Program-made: the position numbers and the translations under genes
DNA from: Gramella sp. Hel_I_59
GTDB lineage: Bacteria > Bacteroidota > Bacteroidia > Flavobacteriales > Flavobacteriaceae
Direction of reading: 5' to 3'
DNA length: 64,000 bases
Assembly: GCF_006714895.1 (NCBI RefSeq)
Contig: NZ_VFME01000001.1
Location: 496,001-560,000 of the forward strand
Shown here: positions 32,601 through 40,421 of the stretch, in pieces
How positions within the stretch are numbered: the stretch's first letter is position 1
How the letters are laid out: each line of letters begins with the position of its first letter
The notes under the pieces: generated by a model
What the model was told of the DNA's origin: nothing
Databases searched by the model: none
Seen by the model: only the letters and a program-made list of their open reading frames with translations

Positions 32601-34014
32601 TAAAGGTGAAGCCGATATGCTGCGTAAAGCGATGGGTAAAAAACTTGTTGCTTTACTGGCGCAACTAAAGCCAAAATTCATAGATGGCGGGAATGCCAAA
32701 GGTCATCCTGCAGAGGTGTTGGAAAAGATCTGGAAAGACTGGGAAGCCTTCGCTTCTTATGCATTTAACAAATCCCACTCTACCTGTTACGCCTGGATCG
32801 CCTATCAAACAGCATATTTAAAAGCGCATTATCCTGCAGAATATATGGCAGCGGTACTCTCCAATAATATGAATGACATCAAGCAGGTAACGTTTTTTAT
32901 GGAAGAGTGCAAACGAATGAAACTGAATGTTCTTGGACCCGATGTAAATGAATCCTATTATAAATTCTCTGTAAACAAGGAAAATGCAGTAAGATTTGGA
33001 ATGGGTGCGATCAAAGGAGTTGGTTCAGGCGCTGTAGCAACTATTGTTGAAAACAGGAAGTCTAAAGAAGGTCCCTATAGATCTATTTTCGACATGGCTA
33101 AAAGGATAGATCTACGCTCTGCAAATAAAAAAGCTTTTGAGAATCTTGCCCTCGCCGGGGGATTCGATGGGTTTGGCGGTACGCATAGAGCGCAATATTT
33201 CCATGACGATGGTATCGGAATGAGCTTCCTGGAAAAGGTGGTGAAGTATGCGCAGAAATTCCAGGAAAGTCAGAATTCCTCTCAGGTAAGTCTGTTTGGG
33301 GAAGCTAGCGATGTTCAGATTCCCGAGCCGGAAGTTCCACCTTGTAGTGAATGGGGAACTATGGAGAAGCTACGAAGAGAAAAGGAAGTGGTGGGAATTT
33401 ATATTTCTGGACATCCATTGGATGATTTTAGAATAGAAATGAGTTATTTCTGTAATGGTAAATTGTCAGATTGCCGGGAACTGGAAAGCATCGTAAATAG
33501 AGAACTCACCATTGGATGTGTAGTGGTCGATGTACAGCACAGGGTCTCCAAGAATGGGAAAGGCTGGGCGATATTCACGGTAGAAGATTACGAGGAGTCT
33601 TACGAGTTCAAAATATTTGGAGAAGAATATCTGCGTATGAAACATTTCTTTGTTCCTAATAACTTTATTCATCTTAAGATCTTTGTGAAAGAAGGTTGGA
33701 CAAACAAGGATACCGGGAAAAAAGGAGAACCAAGAATACAGTTTCGGGATATTAGTTTGTTACATGATATCATGGACAAGAATGCGAAGAAACTAACAAT
33801 TCAGCTAAATGTTCAGGATCTGAAAGCTGAAAAGATCGATTGGTTAAACGACACATTTAATACGCATAAAGGCGAATGTCAACTACAATTCATAGTTTAT
33901 GACATGGCAGAGCAGGTAAAACTAAAAATGCCCAGCCGTAAACGTAAAGTGCAAATTTCGCAGGAACTTATTGAGGAGCTGGAAAAGGAACAGTTTATGT
34001 ATAAGTTGAATTAG
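29629..34014 (+). CDS. dnaE: DNA polymerase III alpha subunit with fused N-terminal 3'-5' exonuclease
   Basis: A 1461-residue replicative polymerase. Residues ~1-190 are a DEDD exonuclease: FDTETTG at 5-11, QNVGFDLNIMG and AHNATADVEATTRCFLEL. The PHP domain starts near 264 (FAHLHNHSQFSVLQS), and the palm catalytic aspartates lie in PDIDIDFDDEGR. Finger and helix-hairpin-helix regions follow (GIHACGVIITPGD, AFNKSHSTCYAWIAYQTAYLKAHYPAEYMAA). A clamp-binding motif QVSLFG sits near 1218-1224 and a C-terminal OB domain follows. The exonuclease therefore supplies proofreading in cis, where E. coli uses separate DnaQ. Confidence 0.97.
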   Translation: MYLIFDTETTGLPKRWDAPLTDSDNWPRCIQIAWQLHDEMGNLIENQDYLIQPEGFDIPYDSERIHGISTDLAREQGISLDEVLEKFNIAIQKSKFIVGQNVGFDLNIMGAEFIRRNFDNSLQEMPVLDTCTEKTASLCEIPGGRGGKFKLPTLTELHEFLFNEPFAEAHNATADVEATTRCFLELIRQRIYTLDELDVPAGYFENFSEENPVSIELIGLKHINLKKASDRIRKRLEKQQPTDDISNEEIQENLEKLDEIRFAHLHNHSQFSVLQSTISIPDLVAAAAEEDMSAVALTDHANMMGAFHFVKEVGSYNKGVADHNATAEENGEALRKPLKAILGCEFFVCENHLDKSRKDNGYQVVILAKNKKGYHNLAKMSSKAYTDGFYYVPRIDKEVIKEYKEDLIVLTGNLYGEVPSKILNVGEKQAEEALLWWKEEFGEDLYIELMRHDQEDENRVNPVLVEFSRKHEVKLIATNNTYYWKQEDANAHDILLCVKDGEKQATPIGRGRGYRYGLPNTEYYFKSGNEMKRLFKDLPDAISNIQEIVDKIEPFELARDVLLPAFEIPEEFQSEEDLVDGGKRGENAFLKHITFEGARKRYPEITPDIEERLNFELSVIENTGYPGYFLIVEDFIRAARAMGVSVGPGRGSAAGSVVAYCLWITNIDPIKYDLLFERFLNPDRVSMPDIDIDFDDEGRSRVMDYVIEKYGANQVAQIITYGTMAAKSSIRDTARVLDLPLMDSDRIAKLIPNTKLGKLFAMDEKTIRSKFRGDEIEKINELLNIAEGDDLEAETVNQARILEGSVRNTGIHACGVIITPGDITNYVPVSVAKDSDLYVTQFDNSVVESAGLLKMDFLGLKTLTLIKDTVKIVKGRHDIDLDPDSFPLDDEETYKLFQRGETVGIFQYESPGMQKHMQALKPTVFDDLIAMNALYRPGPMEYIPSFIARKHGDEEISYDLPEMEEYLEETYGITVYQEQVMLLSQKLAGFSKGEADMLRKAMGKKLVALLAQLKPKFIDGGNAKGHPAEVLEKIWKDWEAFASYAFNKSHSTCYAWIAYQTAYLKAHYPAEYMAAVLSNNMNDIKQVTFFMEECKRMKLNVLGPDVNESYYKFSVNKENAVRFGMGAIKGVGSGAVATIVENRKSKEGPYRSIFDMAKRIDLRSANKKAFENLALAGGFDGFGGTHRAQYFHDDGIGMSFLEKVVKYAQKFQESQNSSQVSLFGEASDVQIPEPEVPPCSEWGTMEKLRREKEVVGIYISGHPLDDFRIEMSYFCNGKLSDCRELESIVNRELTIGCVVVDVQHRVSKNGKGWAIFTVEDYEESYEFKIFGEEYLRMKHFFVPNNFIHLKIFVKEGWTNKDTGKKGEPRIQFRDISLLHDIMDKNAKKLTIQLNVQDLKAEKIDWLNDTFNTHKGECQLQFIVYDMAEQVKLKMPSRKRKVQISQELIEELEKEQFMYKLN

Positions 34015-34036
34015 ATTCGTAATTTGTGAATTGTTT

Positions 34037-34103
34037 GAGCCAGCGATAGAGGCAAGCTACCATGTAGCGCCGAAAGCGCGGTCACGCGGCAAGCGTGAGG
34101 CTC
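34037..34103 (+). repeat. Cloverleaf-like palindromic intergenic element
   Basis: Between dnaE and trxA, GAGCC (34037-34041) pairs with GGCTC (34099-34103). They enclose three hairpins: GCTAC-CAT-GTAGC, GCGC-CGAAA-GCGC and TCACGC-GGCAA-GCGTGA. The local GC content is far above that of the flanks. It is not a tRNA: there is no anticodon arm of proper size and no T-loop. It may be a REP-like mobile palindrome or a structured RNA. Confidence 0.6.
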
Positions 34104-34220
34104 CCTTATAAAACCAAACAATATACTTATAGTCAAATGCAATATAGAGGCTGTAAGGATTCTTTATATTATTGACTACTTTTACGAATCGAATGTTAAA
34201 CAAATAAAATTAAAGATATT

Positions 34221-34538
34221 ATGGCTATTGAAATAACCGACGCGAATTTCGAAGAACAAGTATTAAAGAGTGATAAGCCGGTAATGGTGGACTTCTGGGC
34301 TGCATGGTGTGGACCTTGTAGAATGGTAGGACCAATCATTGATGAGATAAGCTCTGAATATGATGGAAAAGCAGTTGTTGGTAAGCTTGATGTAGATGCA
34401 AACCAGGAATTTGCTGCAAAATATGGTGTTCGTAACATCCCAACTGTTCTTGTATTCCAAAACGGAGAAGTTGTAGGTCGCCAGGTAGGTGTTGCTCCAA
34501 AGCAAACTTATGCTGATGCTATCGACCAGTTGTTGTAA
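34221..34538 (+). CDS. trxA: Thioredoxin
   Basis: A 105-residue thioredoxin with the active site WCGPC (Cys30, Cys33) inside VMVDFWAAWCGPCRM and the cis-proline loop NIPTVLVF. It is a cytosolic disulfide reductase supporting ribonucleotide reductase and other enzymes. It is monocistronic, with its own terminator. Confidence 0.97.
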   Translation: MAIEITDANFEEQVLKSDKPVMVDFWAAWCGPCRMVGPIIDEISSEYDGKAVVGKLDVDANQEFAAKYGVRNIPTVLVFQNGEVVGRQVGVAPKQTYADAIDQLL

Positions 34539-34560
34539 TAAACAATGATCAATATATTCA

Positions 34561-34587
34561 AGCCTCGCAATAGCGGGGCTTTTTTTA
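34561..34587 (+). terminator. Terminator of trxA
   Basis: AGCCTCGC-AATA-GCGGGGCT with one wobble, then seven T. Confidence 0.92.
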
Positions 34588-34617
34588 TTGAAAAAAACTG
34601 CCTAATTTCAATTTGAA

Positions 34618-35547
34618 ATGAAAATAGAGAAGGAGCTGCATAATACCGGAGGTTTTATAAATCTCGACCTTTTAGCCAAACAAGTGGTTGAAGGTTATAT
34701 CTCAGGGATGCATAAAAGTCCGTTTCATGGTTTTTCTGCAGAGTTTGCTGAACATAAGATCTATAATAATGGGGAGAGTACCCGGCATATAGACTGGAAG
34801 TTGTTTGCAAAGTCTGAGAAACTGTATACTCGTCGATATGAAGAGGAAACAAACCTGCGTTGTCATCTTATAATCGACAACTCTGCTTCCATGCATTATC
34901 CTATGATCGTAAAGCAGGACAGGCAGCACTTGAATAAGATAGGGTTCTCTGTACTTGCTTCAGCTTGTCTAATGGAGATCCTAAAAAGGCAGCGAGATGC
35001 TGTTGGAGTGAGTATTTACAGCGATGAATTTGAATTCTATGCTCCGGAAAGATCTGGGGAGCGACATCATCATATGTTGTTAAACAAGTTTGATGAGGTT
35101 TTAAGATCTGATAAGGTTCGAAGATCGACCGATACCTATACTTATTTACATCAAATTGCGGAGAAGCTAAAGCGTAGAAGTCTTGTTTTTCTATTTACAG
35201 ATATGTTTCAGGAAGATACTGATGAGGAGAAGCTGTTCGAAGCTCTAAGGCATTTAAAATACAACAGGCATGAGATCGTTCTTTTCCATGTGATGGATCA
35301 AAAAAAGGAACTCGAATTCGATTTTGAGAACAGTCCGCGTAGATTTACCGATGTAGAAACGGGTGCTGAAATAGATCTATATTCTGAAAATATTAGAAAT
35401 ACCTACCGCGAAGAGGTTAAAAAGTACCTCGAAAATTTAAAAATGCAATGTGCCAGGTACCGGATTACCTATGTGGCTGCAGATATCAATAAAAACTTTG
35501 AAAATATTTTGACGACCTATTTGCTTGAGAAACAAAAGTTTGGATAG
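34618..35547 (+). CDS. DUF58 domain-containing protein
   Basis: A 309-residue protein. The DUF58 signature appears as YNNGESTRHIDWKLFAKSEKLYTRRYEEETN (~50-80), followed by a von Willebrand A-like fold with LIIDNSASMHYP, a degenerate D-x-S-x-S metal site. Family members usually sit with MoxR ATPases and Bat proteins, where they act in metal-dependent chaperone or stress systems. Here the gene stands alone between trxA and tRNA-Asp, so its ATPase partner must lie elsewhere. No signal peptide or membrane segment is visible. Confidence 0.88.
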   Translation: MKIEKELHNTGGFINLDLLAKQVVEGYISGMHKSPFHGFSAEFAEHKIYNNGESTRHIDWKLFAKSEKLYTRRYEEETNLRCHLIIDNSASMHYPMIVKQDRQHLNKIGFSVLASACLMEILKRQRDAVGVSIYSDEFEFYAPERSGERHHHMLLNKFDEVLRSDKVRRSTDTYTYLHQIAEKLKRRSLVFLFTDMFQEDTDEEKLFEALRHLKYNRHEIVLFHVMDQKKELEFDFENSPRRFTDVETGAEIDLYSENIRNTYREEVKKYLENLKMQCARYRITYVAADINKNFENILTTYLLEKQKFG

Positions 35548-35585
35548 AACTCGAAATATTATTTTTAAAAAACTTAAAAAAACGT

Positions 35586-35615
35586 TTGCTCAATCTAAAA
35601 AGGGACGTATATTTG
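35586..35615 (+). promoter_or_regulatory. Promoter of tRNA-Asp
   Basis: TTG at 35586-35588, a 19-base gap, then TATATTTG at 35608-35615. This is a textbook Bacteroidota promoter, very like the one before tRNA-fMet. Confidence 0.85.
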
Positions 35616-35633
35616 CCCTCGCAATAACGCAAC

Positions 35634-35707
35634 GGTCTGGTAGTTCAGTTGGTTAGAATACCTGCCTGTCACGCAGGGGGTCGCGAGTTCGAGTCTCGTC
35701 CAGACCG
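35634..35707 (+). tRNA. tRNA-Asp (GTC)
   Basis: A 74-base cloverleaf. The acceptor stem GGTCTGG/CCAGACC has discriminator G. The anticodon arm is CCTGC-CTGTCAC-GCAGG with anticodon GTC, and the T arm is GCGAG-TTCGAGT-CTCGT. CCA is not encoded. Confidence 0.98.
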
Positions 35708-35720
35708 CAAAGTTGCAAAA

Positions 35721-35748
35721 AAGCTCCTCTATACGGGGGGCTTTTTTT
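35721..35748 (+). terminator. Terminator of tRNA-Asp
   Basis: AAGCTCC pairs with GGGGGCTT (wobble pairs included), followed by seven T. Confidence 0.85.
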
Positions 35749-35751
35749 GGC

Positions 35752-35894
35752 GCTAAAGATTAGTTGTGTTGTTTTTGTTCCCTGAGAGGGGAATGTGTAG
35801 TTAACCGCCCTATAATCCTTGTTGTGTGGATTTGCGGTTAACCAATGAAAAGCTTTTTTCCACTTGGTGGGAGAAGGCTTTTTTGTTTTTTGGG
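35752..35894 (+). repeat. Duplicated ~140-bp element, copy 1
   Basis: Directly behind the tRNA-Asp terminator. It holds a 9-bp stem GTTAACCGC/GCGGTTAAC (35800-35808, 35834-35842) and then a 14-bp perfect terminator stem (35850-35880, loop TTG) followed by TTTTGTTTTTT. It is about 95% identical to the copy at 36501. No protein frame is shared, and no TAnnTTTG box was found in it. It may be a small RNA gene or a structured duplicated tail. Confidence 0.85.
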
Positions 35895-36012
35895 AGCTTT
35901 ACTTCTAAATCTTATTCCAAAGAATTTTCTCCATTCTTTGAAATTCACGATGTCACGATCTAAAAATGCATTTTATTCAAAAAATGGATTGGTAACGAAA
36001 TAAGTTACCAAG

Positions 36013-36162
36013 TTATGACACGAAGAACGCTGCGGTTATTATTAGCCAGATAAGGATGCATAGTAAAGCTTTGATGATCGTATTAATTATTGAATTCCGA
36101 GTTTGAGACTTATCAAGTGAACTCTGAACCGTTTCGCTGCGGGATAGTATGCCTTCATTCAT
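36013..36162 (-). CDS. 49-residue single-pass membrane microprotein
   Basis: Minus-strand ATG at 36160-36162, stop at 36013-36015. The first half is polar (MNEGILSRSETVQSSLDKSQ). The second half is one strong transmembrane helix (IINTIIKALLCILIWLIITA, then AFFVS). A minus-strand -7 box TAAATTTG lies at 36196-36189, 27 bases before the start. The protein matches no family I know. It is in the gene-poor kilobase between the two copies of the duplicated element. Confidence 0.55.
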   Translation of the reverse strand: MNEGILSRSETVQSSLDKSQTRNSIINTIIKALLCILIWLIITAAFFVS

Positions 36163-36500
36163 ATTTTTGAGATTTAATAATTTAAACACAAATTTATATT
36201 GAGGATTGTGAGATTATATTACGTCGATGTCATCAAAAGGTTATATTCTGAATATTTTAATTTAACATTTTTGATTAAAAGGAAATTAATACATCGACCA
36301 AATACGCTAAAACTAGGTTGTAATACAAAAATATAAAAAAACTCTTAATTATTTGAACGGAAATTAACATATTGGGATTAAGAAAAAATCTAAAAAATAA
36401 TTTCTGATCACATAATTGAGCTCTAGTACTTCTTGCAAGTTCTTCGACTTAATTATCTGATAAATCTATTTCTAAATACATATGAGCTAAATTGTTTTAT
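36163..36500. other. AT-rich intergenic stretch between the microprotein and repeat copy 2
   Basis: Apart from the -7 box at 36189-36196 (minus), about 340 bases of very AT-rich DNA show no gene, RNA or clear repeat. The stretch 35895-36012 on the other side of the microprotein also shows nothing recognisable. Confidence 0.5.
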
Positions 36501-36642
36501 GCTAAAGATTAGTTGTGTTGTTTTTGTTCCCTGAGAGGTGAATGTGTAGTTAACCGCCCTGTAATCCTTGTTGTGTGCATTTGCGGTTAACCAATGAAAA
36601 GTTTTTTTCACTTGGTGGGAGAAGGCTTTTTTGTTTTTGGGA
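36501..36642 (+). repeat. Duplicated ~140-bp element, copy 2
   Basis: Matches copy 1 from GCTAAAGATTAGTTGTG to the T-rich end, with about four substitutions and two one-base length differences. The 9-bp GTTAACCGC stem is unchanged. The terminator stem stays foldable, because the changes turn C-G pairs into T-G wobbles. An open frame starting inside it (36594) is an artefact of the repeat. Confidence 0.85.
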
Positions 36643-36698
36643 ATGTTCGTACTTCATCTTGTTTAGTAATTCTAATTATATGGTCTGTAAGATTCATC

Positions 36699-36706
36699 TA
36701 TCTTTG
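36699..36706 (+). promoter_or_regulatory. -7 box of the GAF histidine kinase gene
   Basis: TATCTTTG lies 17 bases before the ATG at 36724. Confidence 0.6.
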
Positions 36707-36723
36707 CAGCCGAAAATCTGGCT

Positions 36724-37920
36724 ATGAGAATAACGAAAGCAGAGAGTCTTCAGAAGGAATACCTCAGGATAAAAAAATTAAGTGAGTTCGATCTTGATCT
36801 TTATGAGCTAAGAGAGCAATTCAAAAGCTTGATGGAACTGGCCGGGCATATTGCCGGAACTCAAGTTTCTGTGGTAAACCTTATAGATAACTATTCGCAA
36901 TGGACACTCTCAGCCGTTGAAGACGAACCTAAGCGTATTGCTAAAGAAAACTCTATTTGTGCCTATACCATAAGATCTAACAGTTTCATGGAGGTGCAGA
37001 GGCTGGATCTGGATGACAGGTTTAAGGATAAGGCCTACGTTATAGGAGAGGAAGCTTACCGCTATTACCTGGGAATGCCTCTTACGTTAAGTTCAGGTGA
37101 GAATGTAGGTTCGTTATGTATGCTCGACACCCGGCAGCAGGATATAGGATTAGATAAAAAAAAGGCACTGGCTGTGATAGCTCAGGAAATTGTGTACAAG
37201 CTGGAACATAGAAAGAAGTTGAACGAAACTTTGTATACACTTTCAGAAACCGTTCGAATCAAGAACCAGGTCGCGCATGATGTAAGAGGACCGGTTCATG
37301 GAATCGCAGGTCTTGCCGAATCTGTGGAAGAAGAAGATCTTTCCGCAGATGAAATGAGGGAATACTTTTCTCTTATTAAAAATTCAGGAAATAGCATCAT
37401 TGAATTGACCGATGAAATTTTGAATAGTGGGCGGGATAATGAAGTGCAATCGAGCAGGAGAATTAATATGGCAGATCTCAAGGAGCGGTTGATTCAGCTT
37501 TATGAATTACCGGCGAAATCCAAGAATCTTAGTTTTAATGTGCTTGTTAATCGTGACAAAGATCAGCTTAATTTTAGTAGAAGACGTGTTCTCTCCATTT
37601 TTGGCAATCTCATTTCCAACTCTATCAAGTTCACTCCCTCTGGAGGAAGTATAGAGGTTCATATGGATATTATAAATACAGAAATGGGGAAACAACTGGA
37701 CGTACTTGTGCAGGACAACGGAGTAGGAATGAGCAGTGCGTCGCTGGAGAACTATTTCGAAGATATTTCAGAATTATCCCAGGGAACAGGCGGGGAGAAA
37801 GGCTTCGGACTTGGTTTAAAACTGGTCAACGAACTGGTGCACGAACTTGGTGGCAGCATGAAAATCTCTTCAGAAATAGATAAAGGCACAAAAACAAGTA
37901 TTCTTATCCCTATAATTTAG
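36724..37920 (+). CDS. GAF-domain sensor histidine kinase
   Basis: A 398-residue cytoplasmic kinase with no membrane segment. The GAF-like domain is at ~25-160 (VSVVNLIDNYSQWTLSAV, ICAYTIRSNSFMEVQRLDLDDRF, YYLGMPLTLSSGENVGSLCMLDT). HisKA has H185 in NQVAHDVRGPVHG, and HATPase_c shows GNLISNSIKFTPSGG, VQDNGVGM and GFGLGLKLV. The GAF form resembles those that sense small molecules or redox state, but no cofactor ligand is evident. No response regulator is adjacent, so it is an orphan kinase. Confidence 0.92.
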   Translation: MRITKAESLQKEYLRIKKLSEFDLDLYELREQFKSLMELAGHIAGTQVSVVNLIDNYSQWTLSAVEDEPKRIAKENSICAYTIRSNSFMEVQRLDLDDRFKDKAYVIGEEAYRYYLGMPLTLSSGENVGSLCMLDTRQQDIGLDKKKALAVIAQEIVYKLEHRKKLNETLYTLSETVRIKNQVAHDVRGPVHGIAGLAESVEEEDLSADEMREYFSLIKNSGNSIIELTDEILNSGRDNEVQSSRRINMADLKERLIQLYELPAKSKNLSFNVLVNRDKDQLNFSRRRVLSIFGNLISNSIKFTPSGGSIEVHMDIINTEMGKQLDVLVQDNGVGMSSASLENYFEDISELSQGTGGEKGFGLGLKLVNELVHELGGSMKISSEIDKGTKTSILIPII

Positions 37921-38147
37921 CTAGGTCTCTTTAATTGTTGTACTGGATATTAAATTTCAAATAGTTCACTTCTTATGAATTGTATCCCTTGGTTTTAGCA
38001 ATTATTTCAAACTGCAATTATTATTTAATTATCGGTTAGTGCTGGCTAATTTTTACGACTCAGTAAATTGTTCAGCATAGATTGAAATGTTTATTTTGAT
38101 CATTAAGAATGCTGATTTTCCACAGGCTTAAATCAGGTTAAATTCCT

Positions 38148-38155
38148 TATTTTTG
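38148..38155 (+). promoter_or_regulatory. -7 box of the dsbD gene
   Basis: TATTTTTG lies 34 bases before the ATG at 38190. The remaining ~225 bases between 37921 and 38147 show nothing notable. Confidence 0.5.
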
Positions 38156-38189
38156 AAGCCGTTCAAATTCAATTAAAGGCGCAGTTTAT

Positions 38190-40190
38190 ATGCATATTTC
38201 TTTAGGACATTTTAAAAAAGGTCTGTTTCTATTCTGTTTGTTATTTACCATCGGCGCGACCGCTCAAATCCAGGATCCGGTTAAATGGACTTCTGAAGTT
38301 GAAAAAGTTTCAGAGAACGAATATGATCTCATATTTGAAGCCAGTATTCAAGATAAATGGCATTTATATTCACAAACTCAGCCTGAAGGAGCGGTAAATT
38401 CTACAGTGTTCACCTTCGAAGATCAAAATGCTGCTTATGAACTTATAGAGGAAACAAAAGAGAGTGAGTCTATTACTGAATTTGACAAGGTATTTGAGAC
38501 AGATCTAAGTTATTTTCTGGACCAAGCAACATTTACTCAGCGTGTACGAGTTACCGACACCACATTATCCGCTATAATTGCCAAGATCGAATACCAGGCT
38601 TGCGATGATGAAGCCTGTATATTCGATTCGAAAAAATTTACTTTTCAGCTAAAGAAAGATAATACTCCGGCAAAGCTAAATCTTGATGAAACAAATAATC
38701 TTGAAACTGAAGATCAGCGTTCTTTTTGGGGAATCTTTATTATTGCTTTTTTATCAGGATTCGCAGCCTTGCTAACACCTTGTGTTTTCCCAATGATTCC
38801 TATGACGGTGAGCTTTTTTACTAAGCAGTCGAAATCACGTGCAGCGGGAATCAGGAATGCTATTTTCTACGGAATTTCCATCGTTGTGATCTATGTACTT
38901 CTAGGCTCACTGGTCACCCTGATCTTTGGAGCTGATAGTCTGAATGCTCTATCCACCAACGTGTGGTTTAACTTGATATTCTTTATACTTTTAGTAGTTT
39001 TCGCAATGTCGTTTATGGGGGCTTTTGAGATCGTATTGCCAAGTAGTTGGGGAACAAGGATCGACTCTAAAGCAGACAGAGGTGGGCTCGTTGGAATATT
39101 TTTTATGGCGCTGGCCTTAGCGATCGTTTCATTCTCATGTACGGGACCAATTGTGGGAACTTTGCTGGTGGAAGCGGCTTCAAAAGGAGGTATTGCGCCG
39201 ATTATTGGAATGCTGGGATTTTCACTGGCAATCGCCCTTCCATTTGCCTTGTTCGCGGCCTTCCCGGGCTGGATGAATAGCTTGCCAAAATCTGGTGGCT
39301 GGTTAAATACGGTCAAGGTGGTTCTAGGATTTCTGGAGCTGGCACTCGCATTTAAATTTCTTTCGAATGCAGATCTGGTCTTGCAGTTACATTTCCTAGA
39401 AAGAGAGGTTTTCCTTTCGATCTGGATAGCGATCTTTGCTGTTCTTGCCTTATATCTCTTCGGAAAAATACGTTTACCACACGATTCTCCTCTCGAATTT
39501 ATATCTGTGGGAAGATTACTATTAGGAATTATAGTTCTCACATTTACAATTTATTTGATCCCTGGCTTATGGGGAGCGCCTTTGAAGATCATCAGTGGTT
39601 TTCCACCGCCATTACAATACAGTGAATCACCGGATGGTATAGGAAGTGCGGGAGGAATGAATTCGAACGTTAACTCCAACCTTCCTGAAGGAGCCGATTA
39701 TGGACCTCATGATCTGGTTAGCTTCCATGATTATGAACAAGGCATGGCGTATGCAGAAAAGCAGAATTTACCAGTGCTGCTGGATTTTACGGGGCACGCA
39801 TGTGTGAATTGTAGAAAAATGGAAGAAAGAGTATGGAGCGAAGATGAAGTGTTGAATTTACTTCAGAGCGATATAGTATTAATTTCACTTTACGTAGATG
39901 ATCAACGAGATCTTCCCGAGAGTGAGCAATATGTTTCTGAAGCTACGGGTAAGGAAATTGAAACTATTGGGAATAAATGGAGTGATTTCCAGATCACAAA
40001 CTATAAAGCAAATGCACAACCATATTATGTTTTGCTTGATAATGACGGAAATAAATTAAATGATCCCATTGCTTACGAACCAGATGCTGAGAAATATTTG
40101 CAGTGGTTACAGAACGGGGTTGGTAACTTCAATAATGATAAGAAATCAGTGGATGTTTTGAATGAGAACTCTTCATCTATTATTCAGTAA
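38190..40190 (+). CDS. dsbD: Thiol:disulfide interchange protein DsbD
   Basis: A 666-residue inner-membrane protein that carries electrons from cytosolic thioredoxin to the periplasm. A signal peptide (~1-25) precedes the alpha domain with the cysteine pair in ACDDEACIF. Eight membrane helices carry the buried cysteines in LLTPCVFPMIPMTVSFF and SFSCTGPIVGTLL. The C-terminal thioredoxin-like domain has CVNC at 538-541 (GHACVNCRKMEERVW). All three redox pairs are intact. It is monocistronic. trxA at 34221 could supply electrons. Confidence 0.95.
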   Translation: MHISLGHFKKGLFLFCLLFTIGATAQIQDPVKWTSEVEKVSENEYDLIFEASIQDKWHLYSQTQPEGAVNSTVFTFEDQNAAYELIEETKESESITEFDKVFETDLSYFLDQATFTQRVRVTDTTLSAIIAKIEYQACDDEACIFDSKKFTFQLKKDNTPAKLNLDETNNLETEDQRSFWGIFIIAFLSGFAALLTPCVFPMIPMTVSFFTKQSKSRAAGIRNAIFYGISIVVIYVLLGSLVTLIFGADSLNALSTNVWFNLIFFILLVVFAMSFMGAFEIVLPSSWGTRIDSKADRGGLVGIFFMALALAIVSFSCTGPIVGTLLVEAASKGGIAPIIGMLGFSLAIALPFALFAAFPGWMNSLPKSGGWLNTVKVVLGFLELALAFKFLSNADLVLQLHFLEREVFLSIWIAIFAVLALYLFGKIRLPHDSPLEFISVGRLLLGIIVLTFTIYLIPGLWGAPLKIISGFPPPLQYSESPDGIGSAGGMNSNVNSNLPEGADYGPHDLVSFHDYEQGMAYAEKQNLPVLLDFTGHACVNCRKMEERVWSEDEVLNLLQSDIVLISLYVDDQRDLPESEQYVSEATGKEIETIGNKWSDFQITNYKANAQPYYVLLDNDGNKLNDPIAYEPDAEKYLQWLQNGVGNFNNDKKSVDVLNENSSSIIQ

Positions 40191-40337
40191 GCTATAGTTC
40201 GCTCGAGTTCTTGAAGATGTATTTGAAAATATCTAATTAACTCTTCATTCTTATCGAATCTATTTTTTCCGAAGTGAGATAAACGAACTTTTTTTACAAT
40301 GACTGAAAACAGATTTTTAGAGCACTAAATAGAAAAA

Positions 40338-40378
40338 TTCCAGTATTCATTTTTTATACATAAATTGAATACTGGATT
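40338..40378 (-). terminator. Terminator of the small minus-strand membrane gene
   Basis: TCCAGTATTCA and TGAATACTGGA form an 11-bp perfect stem, followed on the minus strand by ATTTTTC. It serves the minus-strand gene at 40422. The plus-strand gene dsbD ends 148 bases away, so the structure may act in both directions. Confidence 0.7.
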
Positions 40379-40421
40379 TCTTATAATTGACCTGCTGTAG
40401 TTTAAGAAATGTGGGTTAAAC

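Noticed and set aside
34037..34103. The cloverleaf-like element as a tRNA gene
   Set aside because: Stem lengths are wrong, there is no GTTCRA T-loop, no seven-base anticodon loop and no seven-bp acceptor stem.
36594..36785. An apparent 63-residue protein starting in repeat copy 2
   Set aside because: It reads through the terminator hairpin of the repeat and the promoter of the histidine kinase. It is not maintained as a frame in copy 1.
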